From the NCBI RefSeq assembly GCF_019656215.1, contig NZ_BPLK01000003.1:248001-312000 (forward strand): a stretch of 64,000 nucleotides of DNA, given 5' to 3'. This document shows, piece after piece, positions 32,641-42,861 of the stretch (its first letter is position 1; the number at the start of each line of letters is the position of its first letter). Made by a program: the position numbers and the translations under genes. The notes under the pieces are model-generated. The model was not told where the DNA came from, did not search any database, and saw nothing but the letters and a program-made list of their open reading frames with translations. The DNA comes from Apilactobacillus zhangqiuensis. Its GTDB lineage: Bacteria; Bacillota; Bacilli; Lactobacillales; Lactobacillaceae.

Positions 32641-33786
32641 TTATTTTTCAAACTGTTTTTTAGCCTTTAGAAATGCGTTAGCATAGTAATAAGTTTTTTG
32701 GTAAGTTTGTTCACCGGTGTATTGGTTAGGATATTCACCCCAAATTGAGAATGCTGATCCAATGTTGTTCTTACTCTTGGCAAGGTTCTTCTTGGATTGA
32801 TCATTCCACATGCTCATCTTCCACTTTTTGAATTCACTGGTCCAAATCTTCTTAGATTCTTTTGTGAAAGAAGTAGGATCTGTAATCATGTATAGGTAGT
32901 AATTGTTGTAGTTAATCGTTTTAAAACCAGCCTTGTTTAGTTCAGGTAAAGTGGCACGCATTCTAATGTTATCCTTACGGTCTTTACTTGAACTAACTTC
33001 ACCAGTTAAACTCCAGTAATTAATCAAAATATCCTTGTGATACTTGTTTAAGACTGCTTTATGGAAACTATCATTCCACATTTCAAGCTTCAAATTATGT
33101 TGCTTAACGTAATCATCAATTGCATTGATGTATTTAACGGCTGCGTTTTGATCACTACGATTATTAATTGTGATTTCATCGGCACCCACGATAATGTGGT
33201 ATCCCTTTGGTAATAAACCAACGTATTCACTCAAAAGTTTCTTAGAAAAATCTAAAGTCACTTTTTTGTGGTAGTACATTTCGTTATAACCATCTTTGTT
33301 ATCCAATTTCTTAGCTAATTTCTTACCAGCAGATGTGTATGAAAGAAGCTTGATGATTGATTGGTCATGTCCAGGTAGGTCAATTTCTGGAATAACTTCA
33401 ATTCCGTTCATATAACCGTATTGAATGATATCCAATAGTTGATCCTTGGTTAAAAAGGCTCTCTTGGTCTTTTTGTTGTAATAAATTCCATGTTTTTCGT
33501 ATGAATTTTTAACAGTTTGCCCCAAGGTAGAACTTTCAACACCATATCTTTCATTGTCATTTAAGTGAAGTTGAAGATATGTACCATGATCTTTTTTAAG
33601 TAAATTAATGTACTTCTTGATTGTTGATGGGGCATAGTATGTTCTAGAACAATCTATGGACAAACCGATTCGTTTAGTGTCATTATTGGCAGCCGCTAAC
33701 GTCTTATTAGAGAGCGAACTCATTTGAACAAAAATCAAAATTAAAGCAAGGACTGCTCCCACGATTAAATATCTTTTTTTCGGCAT
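32641..33786 (-). CDS. Secreted or membrane-anchored GH20 beta-N-acetylhexosaminidase
   Basis: 381 aa from ATG 33786 (GAGTGGTGA upstream). A hydrophobic N-terminal segment (about 6-21) is a signal or anchor, with a possible cleavage after the AAA stretch near 33. The rest is a lone GH20 barrel: LQLHLNDNERYG, IPEIDLPGHDQS, catalytic pair D203-E204 in GADEI, MWNDS, and SIWGE. No separate N-terminal GH20b domain, wall anchor or carbohydrate module. It probably acts on N-acetylhexosamine in host or microbial glycans outside the cell. Alone here, without sugar-uptake partners. Confidence 0.88.
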   Translation of the reverse strand: MPKKRYLIVGAVLALILIFVQMSSLSNKTLAAANNDTKRIGLSIDCSRTYYAPSTIKKYINLLKKDHGTYLQLHLNDNERYGVESSTLGQTVKNSYEKHGIYYNKKTKRAFLTKDQLLDIIQYGYMNGIEVIPEIDLPGHDQSIIKLLSYTSAGKKLAKKLDNKDGYNEMYYHKKVTLDFSKKLLSEYVGLLPKGYHIIVGADEITINNRSDQNAAVKYINAIDDYVKQHNLKLEMWNDSFHKAVLNKYHKDILINYWSLTGEVSSSKDRKDNIRMRATLPELNKAGFKTINYNNYYLYMITDPTSFTKESKKIWTSEFKKWKMSMWNDQSKKNLAKSKNNIGSAFSIWGEYPNQYTGEQTYQKTYYYANAFLKAKKQFEK

Positions 33787-33795
33787 AATCACCAC

Positions 33796-34029
33796 TCTTT
33801 TCTTTGCGATTATTATATTTTTTAGTATAGCATTAAAATTTCATAAATCTATCTATTTTCGCGTTTTGTAATCATTATGAAATAGTTAATAATAATAATA
33901 ATGTTCAAAGCTTAAAGGTAATTTAAATCGAAAATATATATTAATTTTTGAATTCATTTATAATGATATGATTAAGCATGTTACGATTATTTATGCATAA
34001 TAATATCATTAGATAGGAGTATTTTATAC
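33796..34029. promoter_or_regulatory. AT-rich divergent promoter region
   Basis: 234 bases without a gene between the GH20 gene (minus) and the membrane-protein gene (plus). On minus, TGCTATACT near 33822-33832 is a candidate extended -10 for the GH20 gene; on plus, TATAAT near 33960 and an AGGAG site are visible. I see no strong -35 boxes, repeats or hairpins. Confidence 0.45.
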
Positions 34030-34386
34030 ATGAAAAAAGCATCATCAATTTTTATTAAGCTAATCTACACATTGCTAAGCTTTTCATTAATTGTATTTAC
34101 AATGTTAGGAATCTGTTCTAGCTGGTACTCAGCTGAAACTTACTCAAATAATTTAAAAATAGATTCATTAATTGTTATTCAACTTTTGTTTGTATTATTA
34201 GCATTAACTCAAATCATTTCATTCTTCATCCGTAAAATAGATTTGAAAAAAGAAGTAATAATTTCTGTCGTATTATTCATATTAGGTATTGTCCTTTACA
34301 TATTACAAGCAGCAACAATGCAATTTCTTGCATGCATTTTAATAATTCTTCTTTTGTTAGTAATTGATAAAAAATATTTGCTTTAG
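34030..34386 (+). CDS. Small four-helix membrane protein, unknown
   Basis: 118 aa with AGGAG ribosome site about 11 bases upstream. Four predicted membrane helices (roughly 8-30, 43-66, 73-92, 94-114), short loops and a basic patch RKIDLKKE between helices 2 and 3. I recognise no family. The preceding 230-base divergent region is very AT-rich, with a TATAAT near 33960. It is a plus-strand gene between a GH20 enzyme and tRNA-Ser, suggesting accessory origin. Confidence 0.65.
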   Translation: MKKASSIFIKLIYTLLSFSLIVFTMLGICSSWYSAETYSNNLKIDSLIVIQLLFVLLALTQIISFFIRKIDLKKEVIISVVLFILGIVLYILQAATMQFLACILIILLLLVIDKKYLL

Positions 34387-34403
34387 ATTGAAATGCCTAA
34401 ATA

Positions 34404-34439
34404 AAAAGCACTTTACTGTATAAATAGTAAGGTGCTTTT
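34404..34439. terminator. Bidirectional terminator between the membrane protein and tRNA-Ser
   Basis: AAAAGCACTTTACT (34404-34417) and AGTAAGGTGCTTTT (34426-34439) form a long stem with one mismatch and an eight-base loop, A run left and T run right. Confidence 0.88.
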
Positions 34440-34470
34440 CTTTTACATTTAAGATCATGAAATTATAAAA

Positions 34471-34557
34471 AGGAGAGTACAGGAGTCGAACCTGCCCGCC
34501 GGTGTTACCGGGTCGTCGGATTTCGAGTCCGATGCATTACCGCTCTGCCAACTCTCC
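34471..34557 (-). tRNA. tRNA-Ser, anticodon CGA
   Basis: Cloverleaf by eye: 7-bp acceptor (GGAGAGT / ACTCTCC), short D-stem GCA/TGC with GG in the loop, anticodon stem TCGGA/TCCGA with loop CTCGAAA (CGA, decoding UCG), a long variable arm with CCGGT/ACCGG stem (class II, as for Ser), and T-arm GCAGG-TTCGACT-CCTGT. CCA is not encoded and the discriminator is U instead of the usual G for bacterial tRNA-Ser. It begins four bases after the last of the apt-terminator U run. Confidence 0.95.
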
Positions 34558-34558
34558 A

Positions 34559-34582
34559 TAAAAAAGGATGCACTAAGCATCC
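34559..34582 (-). terminator. Terminator of apt
   Basis: GGATGC (34566-34571) and GCATCC (34577-34582) with loop ACTAA, followed on minus by a T run that reaches almost to the tRNA-Ser 5' end. Confidence 0.85.
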
Positions 34583-34589
34583 AATAAAT

Positions 34590-35108
34590 TTAGTATTTTA
34601 GTAAGCTAAGAATATCGTAATCCTTAATCTTTTCTCTACCCTTTAATGCTTCAATTTCAACAATGAAAGCAGCTCCAACAACAATTCCGCCTAGTTGTTC
34701 AACAAGCTTAATTGTTGCTTCAATTGTTCCACCAGTTGCAAGTAAATCATCAGTAATAAGAACTCTTTGGCCAGGCTTTACAGCATCAGAATGTAGGTAA
34801 AGTGATGACTTTCCGTATTCTAATCCGTAAGAAGCACTAACTGTCTTACCTGGTAATTTACCTTTCTTTCTAGCTGGTACAAATCCAATGCCTAAATCAT
34901 AAGCGACTGGACAACCGACAATGAAGCCACGCGCTTCAGGGCCAACGATTAAGTCGACTTTCTTTTCTTTAGCATATTTTACTATCTCATCGGTAGCTTG
35001 GTGATATGCCTGTCCATCTTCCATTAATGGTGAGATATCTCTAAATAAAACACCTGGTTCTGGAAAATCTTCGTAACTTGCAATGTAGTCATGCAAATCA
35101 AGTGCCAT
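34590..35108 (-). CDS. apt: Adenine phosphoribosyltransferase
   Basis: Salvages adenine to AMP using PRPP. The ATG at 35108 gives 172 aa ([22 protein letters not shown]), the normal family length; the 11-codon extension upstream has no ribosome site, whereas GGAAG precedes this ATG. PRPP-binding motif [14 protein letters not shown] and [10 protein letters not shown] are present. Lies 20 bases after recJ, the order seen in many Firmicutes. Confidence 0.97.
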   Translation of the reverse strand: MALDLHDYIASYEDFPEPGVLFRDISPLMEDGQAYHQATDEIVKYAKEKKVDLIVGPEARGFIVGCPVAYDLGIGFVPARKKGKLPGKTVSASYGLEYGKSSLYLHSDAVKPGQRVLITDDLLATGGTIEATIKLVEQLGGIVVGAAFIVEIEALKGREKIKDYDILSLLKY

Positions 35109-35128
35109 TAGCCAATAACTTCCTTTCA

Positions 35129-37432
35129 TTAACCCAAACAAATGCGAATAGCTTGTTTAAACTTCTCTTTACTAATTGTCAAAAGTTGTTTTTCAGCTTC
35201 GATTTGTTTCTCTCTATTCTGGTATGCGTGACTGTTTGATAAATCACTATTAACCAGATCAGGATTATAATTCATAATTCCATCATTAATATAAACGAAA
35301 TTTAATTCATTAAATACATCTACCATGAAGATAAATATATCACGGTCAATGCCTAAATAGCGACTAATTTCATCTACTTTATCATGTATCTGAATGTTGT
35401 TATGCGTCTTAATGAACTTAAATAGTTTAGCATATTGAGCACGGTTTGGCATCCCCTTTTTAAAAATATAATGATTTTTGAAAAGGTAAAATGTCACGCT
35501 ATTAAAACTAATTTCACTTAAAGCATCCTGCAAATGTGAAATATCACTAGGACAATCAACAATTATTATATTATCAAATTTATCAAATGAAGACAAATCA
35601 GGATATAGGCCAACTGTGGAGTCAGAGCCTACAAATGGACGCAACTTGGTGTATAGTTTTTCGTTAAAGAATAAGTATGCAGCAGCTGGTTCAAACATTT
35701 CTTTTGCAACAACTTGTGTTCTTTTATCAACAATTTCAACACCACTGCTGTACATATCATCCAACATAATTTGAATGGTTGTTCGACCCTTCCATGTATT
35801 CTTTTCCAAGTGACCAGCAACCTTCATTGCATCACTATTGGCCAATAAGTCATCAGCAAGTGCACCGTTCTTAAATGCTAGTACATTGACCTTGCTACCA
35901 TGATCAACCATTTGGAATTTTAGATGACTATTATCCTTCCCCATTGTTTGAACGTTAGTAACGTTTTGTGGTGTAAATTCGAATACTGGAAATTCATTAT
36001 CAGTACCAAATGGTGCTAATAATTTAACTTGGTTATACAAGTCTTCGTTTACATCACTGCAACTTAAGTCAGCAAAAATGTTCAATGGTGCTTTGACTTG
36101 GTCAGATAATTCGTGTTCTTTAGCGTATTTATCTAAATGCTCAGTTAATGCTGTAACATCATCTTCTTTGATGCTTAATCCAACAGCCATTTCATGGCCA
36201 CCAAATGACACCATTTGATCTCTCATACCATTGATTGCATCGAATAAATTAAATCCTTCGACACTTCTACCTGACCCTTTTAGGATTCTGGTATTAGTAT
36301 CCAAATTCATGACGATGCTTGGTTTATGGAACTGTTCTACCAAACGACTAGCAACAATTCCAACTACGCCTTCGTGCCAGTTTTGACCATATACAACCAA
36401 CACGGCACTTTCTGGTTGAGTTTGCGCTTGAATAATTGCTTCGGTACTGATGTCTTCAACAAACTTACGACGCTTTTTATTTTGGTCTTCAGTGTCCTTG
36501 GCTAATTCTTCAGCCTTAATATCATCAAAGGTTGTTAGTAGTTCAACTCCGGAGCTGGCACTCCCCATTCGACCTAATGCGTTCAAACGTGGTGCTAATC
36601 CAAAACCAATGCTTTGTTCGTTAACAACTCCCTTAATGCCAGCTAATTTAGCTAAGCTATATAAACCTGGACGTTCTGTGTTAGCAATCATTTGTAGACC
36701 GTACTTTACAATCACTCTGTTTTCATCGGTTAAGGAAACCAAATCAGCAACAGTCCCAATTGCAGCTAAATCTAAGAATTCTTCTGGTAGTTCACCCAAT
36801 AATGCAGTTGCTACTTTAAAAGCGATTCCTACACCTGAGAATTCACCAAATGGGTATTCATGGCCAGGATATCTAGCATGCACAATCGCATAAGCATCAG
36901 GTAGTTCATCTGGCATTTGATGGTGATCGGTAATGATAACATCGCATCCCATTTCATTTGCGACATCGACCGATTCTTTACCAGAGACACCGTTATCAAC
37001 GGTAACCATTAACTTGGTCCCATCATTAATTAAACGCTTGTAGACTTCCGGATTTGGACCATAACCGTCGGTGAAACGATTAGGTACAAAGTATTCAACG
37101 TTGGCACCCAAATTTTCTAGTGTTTCATACATCACCGATGTACTTGTGATTCCATCGGCATCGTAATCACCATAAACGGTGATTTTTTCACCGTTTTCGA
37201 TGGCACTAAAAATTCGTTTGCATGCCTTTTCCATGTCGTGCAACAAAAAAGGATCTCTTAGATCACTCAATTGAGGGTTTAAGAAACCATTTATCTTGTC
37301 TTCACTGTCGTATCCCTTCTCAATCAATGATTCGATAATTCTAGGGCTAATCGATAGTGATTTCCCTATTGTCGTAGCATCGTTTGAGAGTTTCGTATTC
37401 GTATGTTTCCAATCAAAATTAGCGGAGATCAT
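35129..37432 (-). CDS. recJ: Single-strand DNA exonuclease RecJ
   Basis: 5'-3' exonuclease in recombination and mismatch/base-excision repair. 767 aa: DHH-domain motifs [13 protein letters not shown] (near 83), [18 protein letters not shown], then DHHA1 with [12 protein letters not shown] and [13 protein letters not shown] domain, and a C-terminal extension (about 560-767) typical of Firmicutes RecJ. Upstream of apt, downstream of rnz by 18 bases. Confidence 0.95.
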   Translation of the reverse strand: MISANFDWKHTNTKLSNDATTIGKSLSISPRIIESLIEKGYDSEDKINGFLNPQLSDLRDPFLLHDMEKACKRIFSAIENGEKITVYGDYDADGITSTSVMYETLENLGANVEYFVPNRFTDGYGPNPEVYKRLINDGTKLMVTVDNGVSGKESVDVANEMGCDVIITDHHQMPDELPDAYAIVHARYPGHEYPFGEFSGVGIAFKVATALLGELPEEFLDLAAIGTVADLVSLTDENRVIVKYGLQMIANTERPGLYSLAKLAGIKGVVNEQSIGFGLAPRLNALGRMGSASSGVELLTTFDDIKAEELAKDTEDQNKKRRKFVEDISTEAIIQAQTQPESAVLVVYGQNWHEGVVGIVASRLVEQFHKPSIVMNLDTNTRILKGSGRSVEGFNLFDAINGMRDQMVSFGGHEMAVGLSIKEDDVTALTEHLDKYAKEHELSDQVKAPLNIFADLSCSDVNEDLYNQVKLLAPFGTDNEFPVFEFTPQNVTNVQTMGKDNSHLKFQMVDHGSKVNVLAFKNGALADDLLANSDAMKVAGHLEKNTWKGRTTIQIMLDDMYSSGVEIVDKRTQVVAKEMFEPAAAYLFFNEKLYTKLRPFVGSDSTVGLYPDLSSFDKFDNIIIVDCPSDISHLQDALSEISFNSVTFYLFKNHYIFKKGMPNRAQYAKLFKFIKTHNNIQIHDKVDEISRYLGIDRDIFIFMVDVFNELNFVYINDGIMNYNPDLVNSDLSNSHAYQNREKQIEAEKQLLTISKEKFKQAIRICLG

Positions 37433-37450
37433 CTAATCAATCCTTTTGTC

Positions 37451-38386
37451 TTAATTATTTTTTTCAAACGGTATATCGACTATATCAAAGTCCTTAACCA
37501 CCTTGGTGTTATTAAAGACGGTCTTTGCTTGATTTTGTAATTCGTAAGCCATCTTACCAGTGTATCTTGCTGAAACATGAGTAAGTAATAGGCGACCAAC
37601 CTTAGCCTTAGTTGCTAACTTAGCAGCTTGCATGTTGGTTGAATGGTAGTAATTGTGGGCCAATCTACTTTCGCCCTTACCAAATGTACTTTCATGAACC
37701 AATACATCGGCGTTTTGTGCCAAGTTGTAACTGGTTGGGTTACTTCTAGTGTCACCAATGATGGTAACTGTTCTACCCTTTTGAGCTGGTCCAATGAAGT
37801 CTTGACCGTTAATTTCTCTACCGTCATCTAAAGTAACGGTTTCACCATTCTTAATCTTTCCGTATACCGGACCAGATGGAATGTTTGCTTCCTTTAGCTT
37901 ATCGACAAGTAGTTCACCTTGGTGGTCCTTTTCTTCGATTCTAAAACCGTAACAAGTAATTTGGTGATCTAATTCACCCATTGTTACCTTGAATTTATCA
38001 TCTTCAAAAACAACACCTGGTTGTGATAATTCTTCAAAATTAATCTTGTAAGCAAGTTTAGTTTGAGATACTGATAAACTCACACGAACAAAGTCGGCAA
38101 TTCCCTTTGGTCCATAAATTGTTAATGGAGTGTCGCCACCTTGAAATGAGCGTGAACTTAATAGACCTGGTAAACCAAAAATATGATCACCATGTAAGTG
38201 GGTAATGAAGATTTTATTGATTTTACGAGGCTTTAAGTTAGATCTCAAGATTTGTTGTTGAGTACCTTCACCACAATCAAACAACCATACTGAATTGCAT
38301 TCATCCAATAGTTTTAATGCTGTTGCAGCCACATTTCTAAATTTACCTGGAACCCCTGATCCAGTTCCTAAAAATTCTAATTGCAT
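37451..38386 (-). CDS. rnz: Ribonuclease Z
   Basis: Endonuclease that matures tRNA 3' ends, especially those lacking encoded CCA, such as the tRNA-Ser nearby. 311 aa: [19 protein letters not shown] opening, metal motif [13 protein letters not shown] (intact HxHxDH), IGDTRSN and LTHVSARYT. Normal length. It lies between obg and recJ; a terminator separates it from obg. Confidence 0.97.
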   Translation of the reverse strand: MQLEFLGTGSGVPGKFRNVAATALKLLDECNSVWLFDCGEGTQQQILRSNLKPRKINKIFITHLHGDHIFGLPGLLSSRSFQGGDTPLTIYGPKGIADFVRVSLSVSQTKLAYKINFEELSQPGVVFEDDKFKVTMGELDHQITCYGFRIEEKDHQGELLVDKLKEANIPSGPVYGKIKNGETVTLDDGREINGQDFIGPAQKGRTVTIIGDTRSNPTSYNLAQNADVLVHESTFGKGESRLAHNYYHSTNMQAAKLATKAKVGRLLLTHVSARYTGKMAYELQNQAKTVFNNTKVVKDFDIVDIPFEKNN

Positions 38387-38447
38387 AAATTCATTTTTCC
38401 TTTTCTATTCGTAATATTCGATATATAAATTGTAGCACATAAAAAAA

Positions 38448-38465
38448 GATGGGATTAGTCCCATC
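38448..38465 (-). terminator. Terminator of obg
   Basis: GATGGGATTAGTCCCATC, a 7-bp stem with a short TTAG loop, followed on minus by seven T. Located eight bases after the obg stop. Confidence 0.88.
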
Positions 38466-38473
38466 TACTTTTA

Positions 38474-39766
38474 TTAGTCCACAAATGAGAATGTGAAGTC
38501 TAGAATTGAAACCATGTCGCCATCTTTTGCGCCAAGTTCTCTTAGTGCGTCATCTACACCCATTCCCTTAAGCTGTCTTGCGAAACGTAGCATACTTTGG
38601 TCGTGAGTTGTATCTGTCATTTCGAATAGACGTTCAATCTTCTTACCGTATAGAACCCAAACACCGTCTTCATCACGTCTGATGTTGAATGGTGCTTCTT
38701 CATCATCAGCATTGTATTCAACTTCTTCATCAACGTCTTCAACATCAGTGATTGGGAACTTAGGAGTAGTTTCCAATAGGTCTGAAGTCTTAGAAATTAA
38801 TTCCTTAAGACCTTCATGGGTGATTGAAGAAATAGCCAACACTTCGTGAGCTAATTCGTCATCTTTGATTTGTTCTTTAAATATTTCTAGATTTTCAGAA
38901 GCATCAGGCATATCCATCTTGGTTGCTACCACGATTTGTGGTCGTTTTAGCAGATTTTCATCGTACTTAGCTAATTCATCGTTAATCTTCTTGTAGTCAA
39001 CGTAAGGGTCTCTTCCTTCTTGACCACTCATATCAACTAAGTGCAAGATGACACGTGTTCTTTCAACGTGACGTAGGAATTGGAAACCTAAACCAATTCC
39101 CGATGATGCTCCTTCAATTAATCCAGGTAAATCGGCAATTACGAAGTCTCTACCGTCATCTAGTCTAACCATCCCTAAGTTAGGTACCAATGTTGTAAAG
39201 TGGTATTCAGCAACCTTAGGTTTTGAACTAGTGATTGTAGATAGTAGTGTTGATTTACCAACTGATGGGAATCCAACTAGTCCAACATCAGCTAATACTT
39301 TGAGTTCTAAACGAATGTTTAATTCTTCACCAGGTTCACCGTTTTCGGCAATTTCTGGTGCTGAGTTCTTGGCAGATGCGAAGTGGGTGTTTCCACGTCC
39401 ACCACGTCCACCTTTCAATGCAACGTATTCATCATCCGGATTTACCAAGTCAAATAACAATTGGTTGGTATCATCGTTATATACTGATGTTCCTTCTGGA
39501 AGATAAATATATAAATCATCGGCACTCTTACCGGTCATTCGTTTATTTCCACCGTCTGCCCCATTTTTAGCGGCAAACTTACGCTTATATCTGAAGTCCA
39601 TCAAGGTGTTCATCCCTGTGTCCACAGCAAAAATAACGCTTCCTCCGCGGCCACCATCACCACCGGCAGGTCCACCGTTTGGAACGTATTTTTCTCTTCT
39701 AAAGGCAACGATTCCGTTACCACCTTTTCCTGACTTTACATTAATTTTTACTTGATCAACAAACAT
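38474..39766 (-). CDS. obg: GTPase Obg (CgtA)
   Basis: Ribosome-associated GTPase linked to 50S assembly and stress. 430 aa: glycine-rich Obg fold ([31 protein letters not shown]), G domain with [10 protein letters not shown] (G1), [13 protein letters not shown] (G3) and the C-terminal OCT domain (about 355-430). ATG follows GCGGAG. Single transcription unit bounded by its terminator. Confidence 0.97.
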   Translation of the reverse strand: MFVDQVKINVKSGKGGNGIVAFRREKYVPNGGPAGGDGGRGGSVIFAVDTGMNTLMDFRYKRKFAAKNGADGGNKRMTGKSADDLYIYLPEGTSVYNDDTNQLLFDLVNPDDEYVALKGGRGGRGNTHFASAKNSAPEIAENGEPGEELNIRLELKVLADVGLVGFPSVGKSTLLSTITSSKPKVAEYHFTTLVPNLGMVRLDDGRDFVIADLPGLIEGASSGIGLGFQFLRHVERTRVILHLVDMSGQEGRDPYVDYKKINDELAKYDENLLKRPQIVVATKMDMPDASENLEIFKEQIKDDELAHEVLAISSITHEGLKELISKTSDLLETTPKFPITDVEDVDEEVEYNADDEEAPFNIRRDEDGVWVLYGKKIERLFEMTDTTHDQSMLRFARQLKGMGVDDALRELGAKDGDMVSILDFTFSFVD

Positions 39767-39836
39767 GTTATCTCCGCTCTACTTTTTATTTTATACATAG
39801 TATAACTTTATTTTTAAAGACCGTAAACAGTCCACA

Positions 39837-41624
39837 TCATTTTTCAATATTATTTAATGAGTATTTGATATTCTTTGCTGTTTTGGTATTAATCCCCAAT
39901 GCCTCAATTTCGTTAATTGGCGCATTGGCAATTTTCTTCATTGTCTTAAACTTGTTCAATAACTTACTTCTAGTCTTTGGACCAACTCCCTCGATTGTAT
40001 CAAGTTCCGAGCTAAGTGAATGCTTAGTATGAACTTGACGATGGAAGTTAATCGCAAATCTATGAACTTCATCTTGAATTCTTTGAACAAGGTAGAATGC
40101 CTGGCTCTTTGGATTCAATGAAATGTGTTCATCCAATTGCCCAAACAATAAGTCGGCAGTCTTATGCTTATCGTTTTTAACCATTCCGGCAACCGGAATT
40201 TCCAAACCTAACTCGTTTTCCAAGACATCCTTAACAGCATTCAATTGGATTTCTCCACCATCCATTAGGATTAAGTCTGGTAAGTCAGCATGTTCCTTCA
40301 AAAGTCTTGTATATCTTCTTCTAATAACTTCTCTGGTACTTGCTGCTTCATCAGCGTGATCTTCATTTTGGAGTTTGTATTTACGATAAGCGTTCTTATT
40401 TGGTTTACCATCCACAAACTGAATCATGGCTGAAACAATGTCCGCCCCTTGAATATGTGAGTGGTCAAAGGCTTCAATCGTTTTAGCTGAAGAAATGTTC
40501 AAGGCAACCGCTAATTCATCAGCAGCGCCCTTAGTCTTGATGTTATCTAGTTCCATCAAGCGGAACTTTTCATCCAAGACTAGCTTGGCATTCTTTTGTG
40601 CCATGTCAATTAAGTCCTTCTTTTGTCCCCTTTGTGGAACTCTAACCGGTGTCCCAATCGCTTCTGAAATCAAATCAGCATCCAACGTTTCTGGAATTAA
40701 GACTTCCTTTGGTGTTTGATGATTTTCTTCAGAATAGAACTGACCAATAAAGTCCTCCATTGTTTCAACCGGATCATCGACAATTGGGAAACTACGCTTA
40801 ACTCGTTTTAATAAACGAGCTTGTCTGATAAAGAAGATTTGAATTGAAATCCATCCGTGGTTCACGTAGTAATTGAAAATGTCACGAGGTGTGGTGTCAT
40901 TTGAAATAATCTTTTGTTTTTCTACAGTGATTTCGATGTACTTTAATTGGTCCCTGATTTCAGCGGCGCGTTCGTATTGCAATGAATCAGCCGCAATCTT
41001 CATCTTTTCGGTTAACATCTTCTTGGCAATTCCCACATCACCATTTAAAAAAGACTTAATGTGGCGAATTTGGTTTTGATATTCAGACTTAGGGACCTTT
41101 TTAAAACAAGCCCCTAAACATTGCCCCATGTGATAGTAAAGACAAGGTCGATGTTGATAACCATTACATCTTCTTAAGGGATAAACCTTTTGTAAGAAGT
41201 GCAAAGTTTCATCAGCAGCGTATACATTTGGATAAGGGCCAAAGTAGTATCCACCGTCTTTTTTAATGGTATTAACAATCTTTAGTTGTGGATCGCGTTC
41301 GTTTGTAATCTTGATATATGGGTATCCACCATTACCTTGTTTTAATTGAATATTGTAGTAAGGTCGGTGCTTTTGAATCAATGTGATTTCTAGTAAGAAT
41401 GCTTCTTTATCATTAGTCGTAATAATGGTTTCGAAGTCCCTAATTTGTGAAACCAGCTTGGCTGTTTTTCCCTCATGGCTACTCTTAAAGTATGACCTAA
41501 CACGATTCTTTAGATTTTTAGCCTTACCAACGTAAATGATTTTACCTAGTTTATTCTTCATCAAATAACATCCAGGTAAATCTGGTAATAATCTAAGTTT
41601 ATGTTCAATGTGTGAAGTTGCCAT
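39837..41624 (-). CDS. uvrC: Excinuclease ABC subunit C
   Basis: Makes both incisions in nucleotide excision repair. 595 aa: GIY-YIG nuclease (LPGCYLMKNKLGKIIYVGKAKNLKNR in part), UVR motif (about 200-235), UvrC homology/RNase H-like region with DGGEIQLNA, and C-terminal helix-hairpin-helix (IEGVGPKTRSKLLNKF). ATG follows GAGGTG. A SOS-type box is not evident upstream; a divergent small ORF begins 88 bases away. Confidence 0.96.
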   Translation of the reverse strand: MATSHIEHKLRLLPDLPGCYLMKNKLGKIIYVGKAKNLKNRVRSYFKSSHEGKTAKLVSQIRDFETIITTNDKEAFLLEITLIQKHRPYYNIQLKQGNGGYPYIKITNERDPQLKIVNTIKKDGGYYFGPYPNVYAADETLHFLQKVYPLRRCNGYQHRPCLYYHMGQCLGACFKKVPKSEYQNQIRHIKSFLNGDVGIAKKMLTEKMKIAADSLQYERAAEIRDQLKYIEITVEKQKIISNDTTPRDIFNYYVNHGWISIQIFFIRQARLLKRVKRSFPIVDDPVETMEDFIGQFYSEENHQTPKEVLIPETLDADLISEAIGTPVRVPQRGQKKDLIDMAQKNAKLVLDEKFRLMELDNIKTKGAADELAVALNISSAKTIEAFDHSHIQGADIVSAMIQFVDGKPNKNAYRKYKLQNEDHADEAASTREVIRRRYTRLLKEHADLPDLILMDGGEIQLNAVKDVLENELGLEIPVAGMVKNDKHKTADLLFGQLDEHISLNPKSQAFYLVQRIQDEVHRFAINFHRQVHTKHSLSSELDTIEGVGPKTRSKLLNKFKTMKKIANAPINEIEALGINTKTAKNIKYSLNNIEK

Positions 41625-41711
41625 TTTATCACCTCATTTGAAAAAACACTTCAATATGACAAATTCGATTTAATTTGCTATCATATACCATAAATAAGGA
41701 GATGCATAATT

Positions 41712-41852
41712 ATGGGTTTAAATATTCAACGCAACAACGACTTAAATGCTATGTTCGATAAGTTTGCCAAACTGGACACTAAGAACGAAGATCGCGATAA
41801 ATTTTTAAAACGTAAAGATAAAAAATCAACCGATAAAAAGAAAGAAAAATAA
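41712..41852 (+). CDS. Small basic/charged protein, 46 aa
   Basis: MGLNIQRNNDLNAMFDKFAK..., 46 codons with AAGGAG ten bases upstream and a strong terminator just after. The N-terminal half (NNDLNAMFDKFAKLD) looks like a short conserved motif I associate with small lactobacillar/streptococcal proteins of the SPJ_0845 type, but I am unsure; the C-terminal half is Lys/Asp/Glu-rich and disordered. Divergent from uvrC. Function unknown. Confidence 0.65.
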   Translation: MGLNIQRNNDLNAMFDKFAKLDTKNEDRDKFLKRKDKKSTDKKKEK

Positions 41853-41860
41853 TATAATTT

Positions 41861-41892
41861 AGGCATCACAATTAAATTGTGATGCCTATTTT
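41861..41892 (+). terminator. Terminator of the 46-aa gene
   Basis: AGGCATCACAAT pairs with ATTGTGATGCCT (loop TAA), followed on plus by ATTTTTTATT. It may also slow transcription of the convergent MazG-like gene. Confidence 0.88.
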
Positions 41893-42165
41893 TTATTGTT
41901 TATTTAGGCGGTTAATATTGAATTCAGCAATTTCTTCAAAATCAATATTGTTCCATTCTGCAACTTGAGATAGGTACCAAAGCACGTCACCCATTTCCTT
42001 AACTAGCTTTTCACGATCTAGTGAATCGCCATGGAAAGTGTACTTCTTAACTAGGTCAACAACTTGACCAGTTTCACTAGCTAATCCTAGTGCACAGTTA
42101 GTTAAGACTTGTTCATTTCCGTGTAGTGTTTTGTTTGCAGCTTTTTGGTAATCGTTAAATTCCAC
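41893..42165 (-). CDS. MazG-like nucleotide pyrophosphohydrolase
   Basis: 90-aa single-domain all-alpha NTP pyrophosphohydrolase: NCALGLASETGQVVDLVKK then KEMGDVLWYLSQVAEWNNI. The ExxE...ExxD metal motif reads E31-xx-Q34 and E57-xx-D60, so one acidic ligand is a glutamine. Starts at GTG (42165) directly after the engB stop, with GGGGG as ribosome site within the engB end. Role could be house-cleaning of non-canonical nucleotides; not proven. Confidence 0.85.
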   Translation of the reverse strand: MEFNDYQKAANKTLHGNEQVLTNCALGLASETGQVVDLVKKYTFHGDSLDREKLVKEMGDVLWYLSQVAEWNNIDFEEIAEFNINRLNKQ

Positions 42166-42756
42166 TTATTTTACCCCCGTTTTACTTTCAATCCAATTCC
42201 AAACCTCTTCTTTTCCGTACTTACTTAGAGCAGAGAATAATTGTATTTCATCACCATCGTTTAAGTCAACAGTCTTGTTCAAAATACTTACTTCTTTATT
42301 CCACTTGCTCTTAGGAGTCTTGTCCATCTTAGTAGCCAAGACTAAAGTTGGAATGTCATAGTATTTTAGAAACTCGTACATTTGCAAGTCGTCTTGACTT
42401 GGTGCACGTCTACCGTCAATTAATAAAACAACCCCTTTTAGTTGTTTTCTTGTGGTTAGATATGTTTCAATCATTTCTCCCCATTTAGCACGTTGTGCCT
42501 TTGAAATTTTCGCATAACCATAACCTGGAATATCAACAAAGAATATTTTTTCATCTAAGTTATAGAAATTCAATGTTTGAGTCTTTCCTGGCTTGTTAGA
42601 GGTTCTAGCATAACCGTTACGGTTAATTAACACATTGGTTAAAGAAGATTTTCCCACATTGGAGCGACCAACCAATGCAATTTCTGGATATCCATTACTT
42701 GGGTATTGTTTTGGTTCCACCGCACTGATATCGATATTGACGTTGTGTACATCCAT
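42166..42756 (-). CDS. engB: Ribosome-biogenesis GTPase EngB (YsxC)
   Basis: Essential GTPase for 50S assembly. 196 aa: [15 protein letters not shown] (G1, near 30), KTQTLNFY (G2 region), [12 protein letters not shown] (G3) and [12 protein letters not shown] (G4). Normal length. Follows clpX, the standard neighbour, after a terminator. Its last bases serve as ribosome site for the MazG-like gene. Confidence 0.96.
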   Translation of the reverse strand: MDVHNVNIDISAVEPKQYPSNGYPEIALVGRSNVGKSSLTNVLINRNGYARTSNKPGKTQTLNFYNLDEKIFFVDIPGYGYAKISKAQRAKWGEMIETYLTTRKQLKGVVLLIDGRRAPSQDDLQMYEFLKYYDIPTLVLATKMDKTPKSKWNKEVSILNKTVDLNDGDEIQLFSALSKYGKEEVWNWIESKTGVK

Positions 42757-42861
42757 CTTAATTCACTCGTTTCTGTAATTTTATATATCAATTTTACCAT
42801 AAAAAAGGCACCTTCATAAATGCATTTACTACAAAAATACCTTTTAATTATTAAAAAAACA

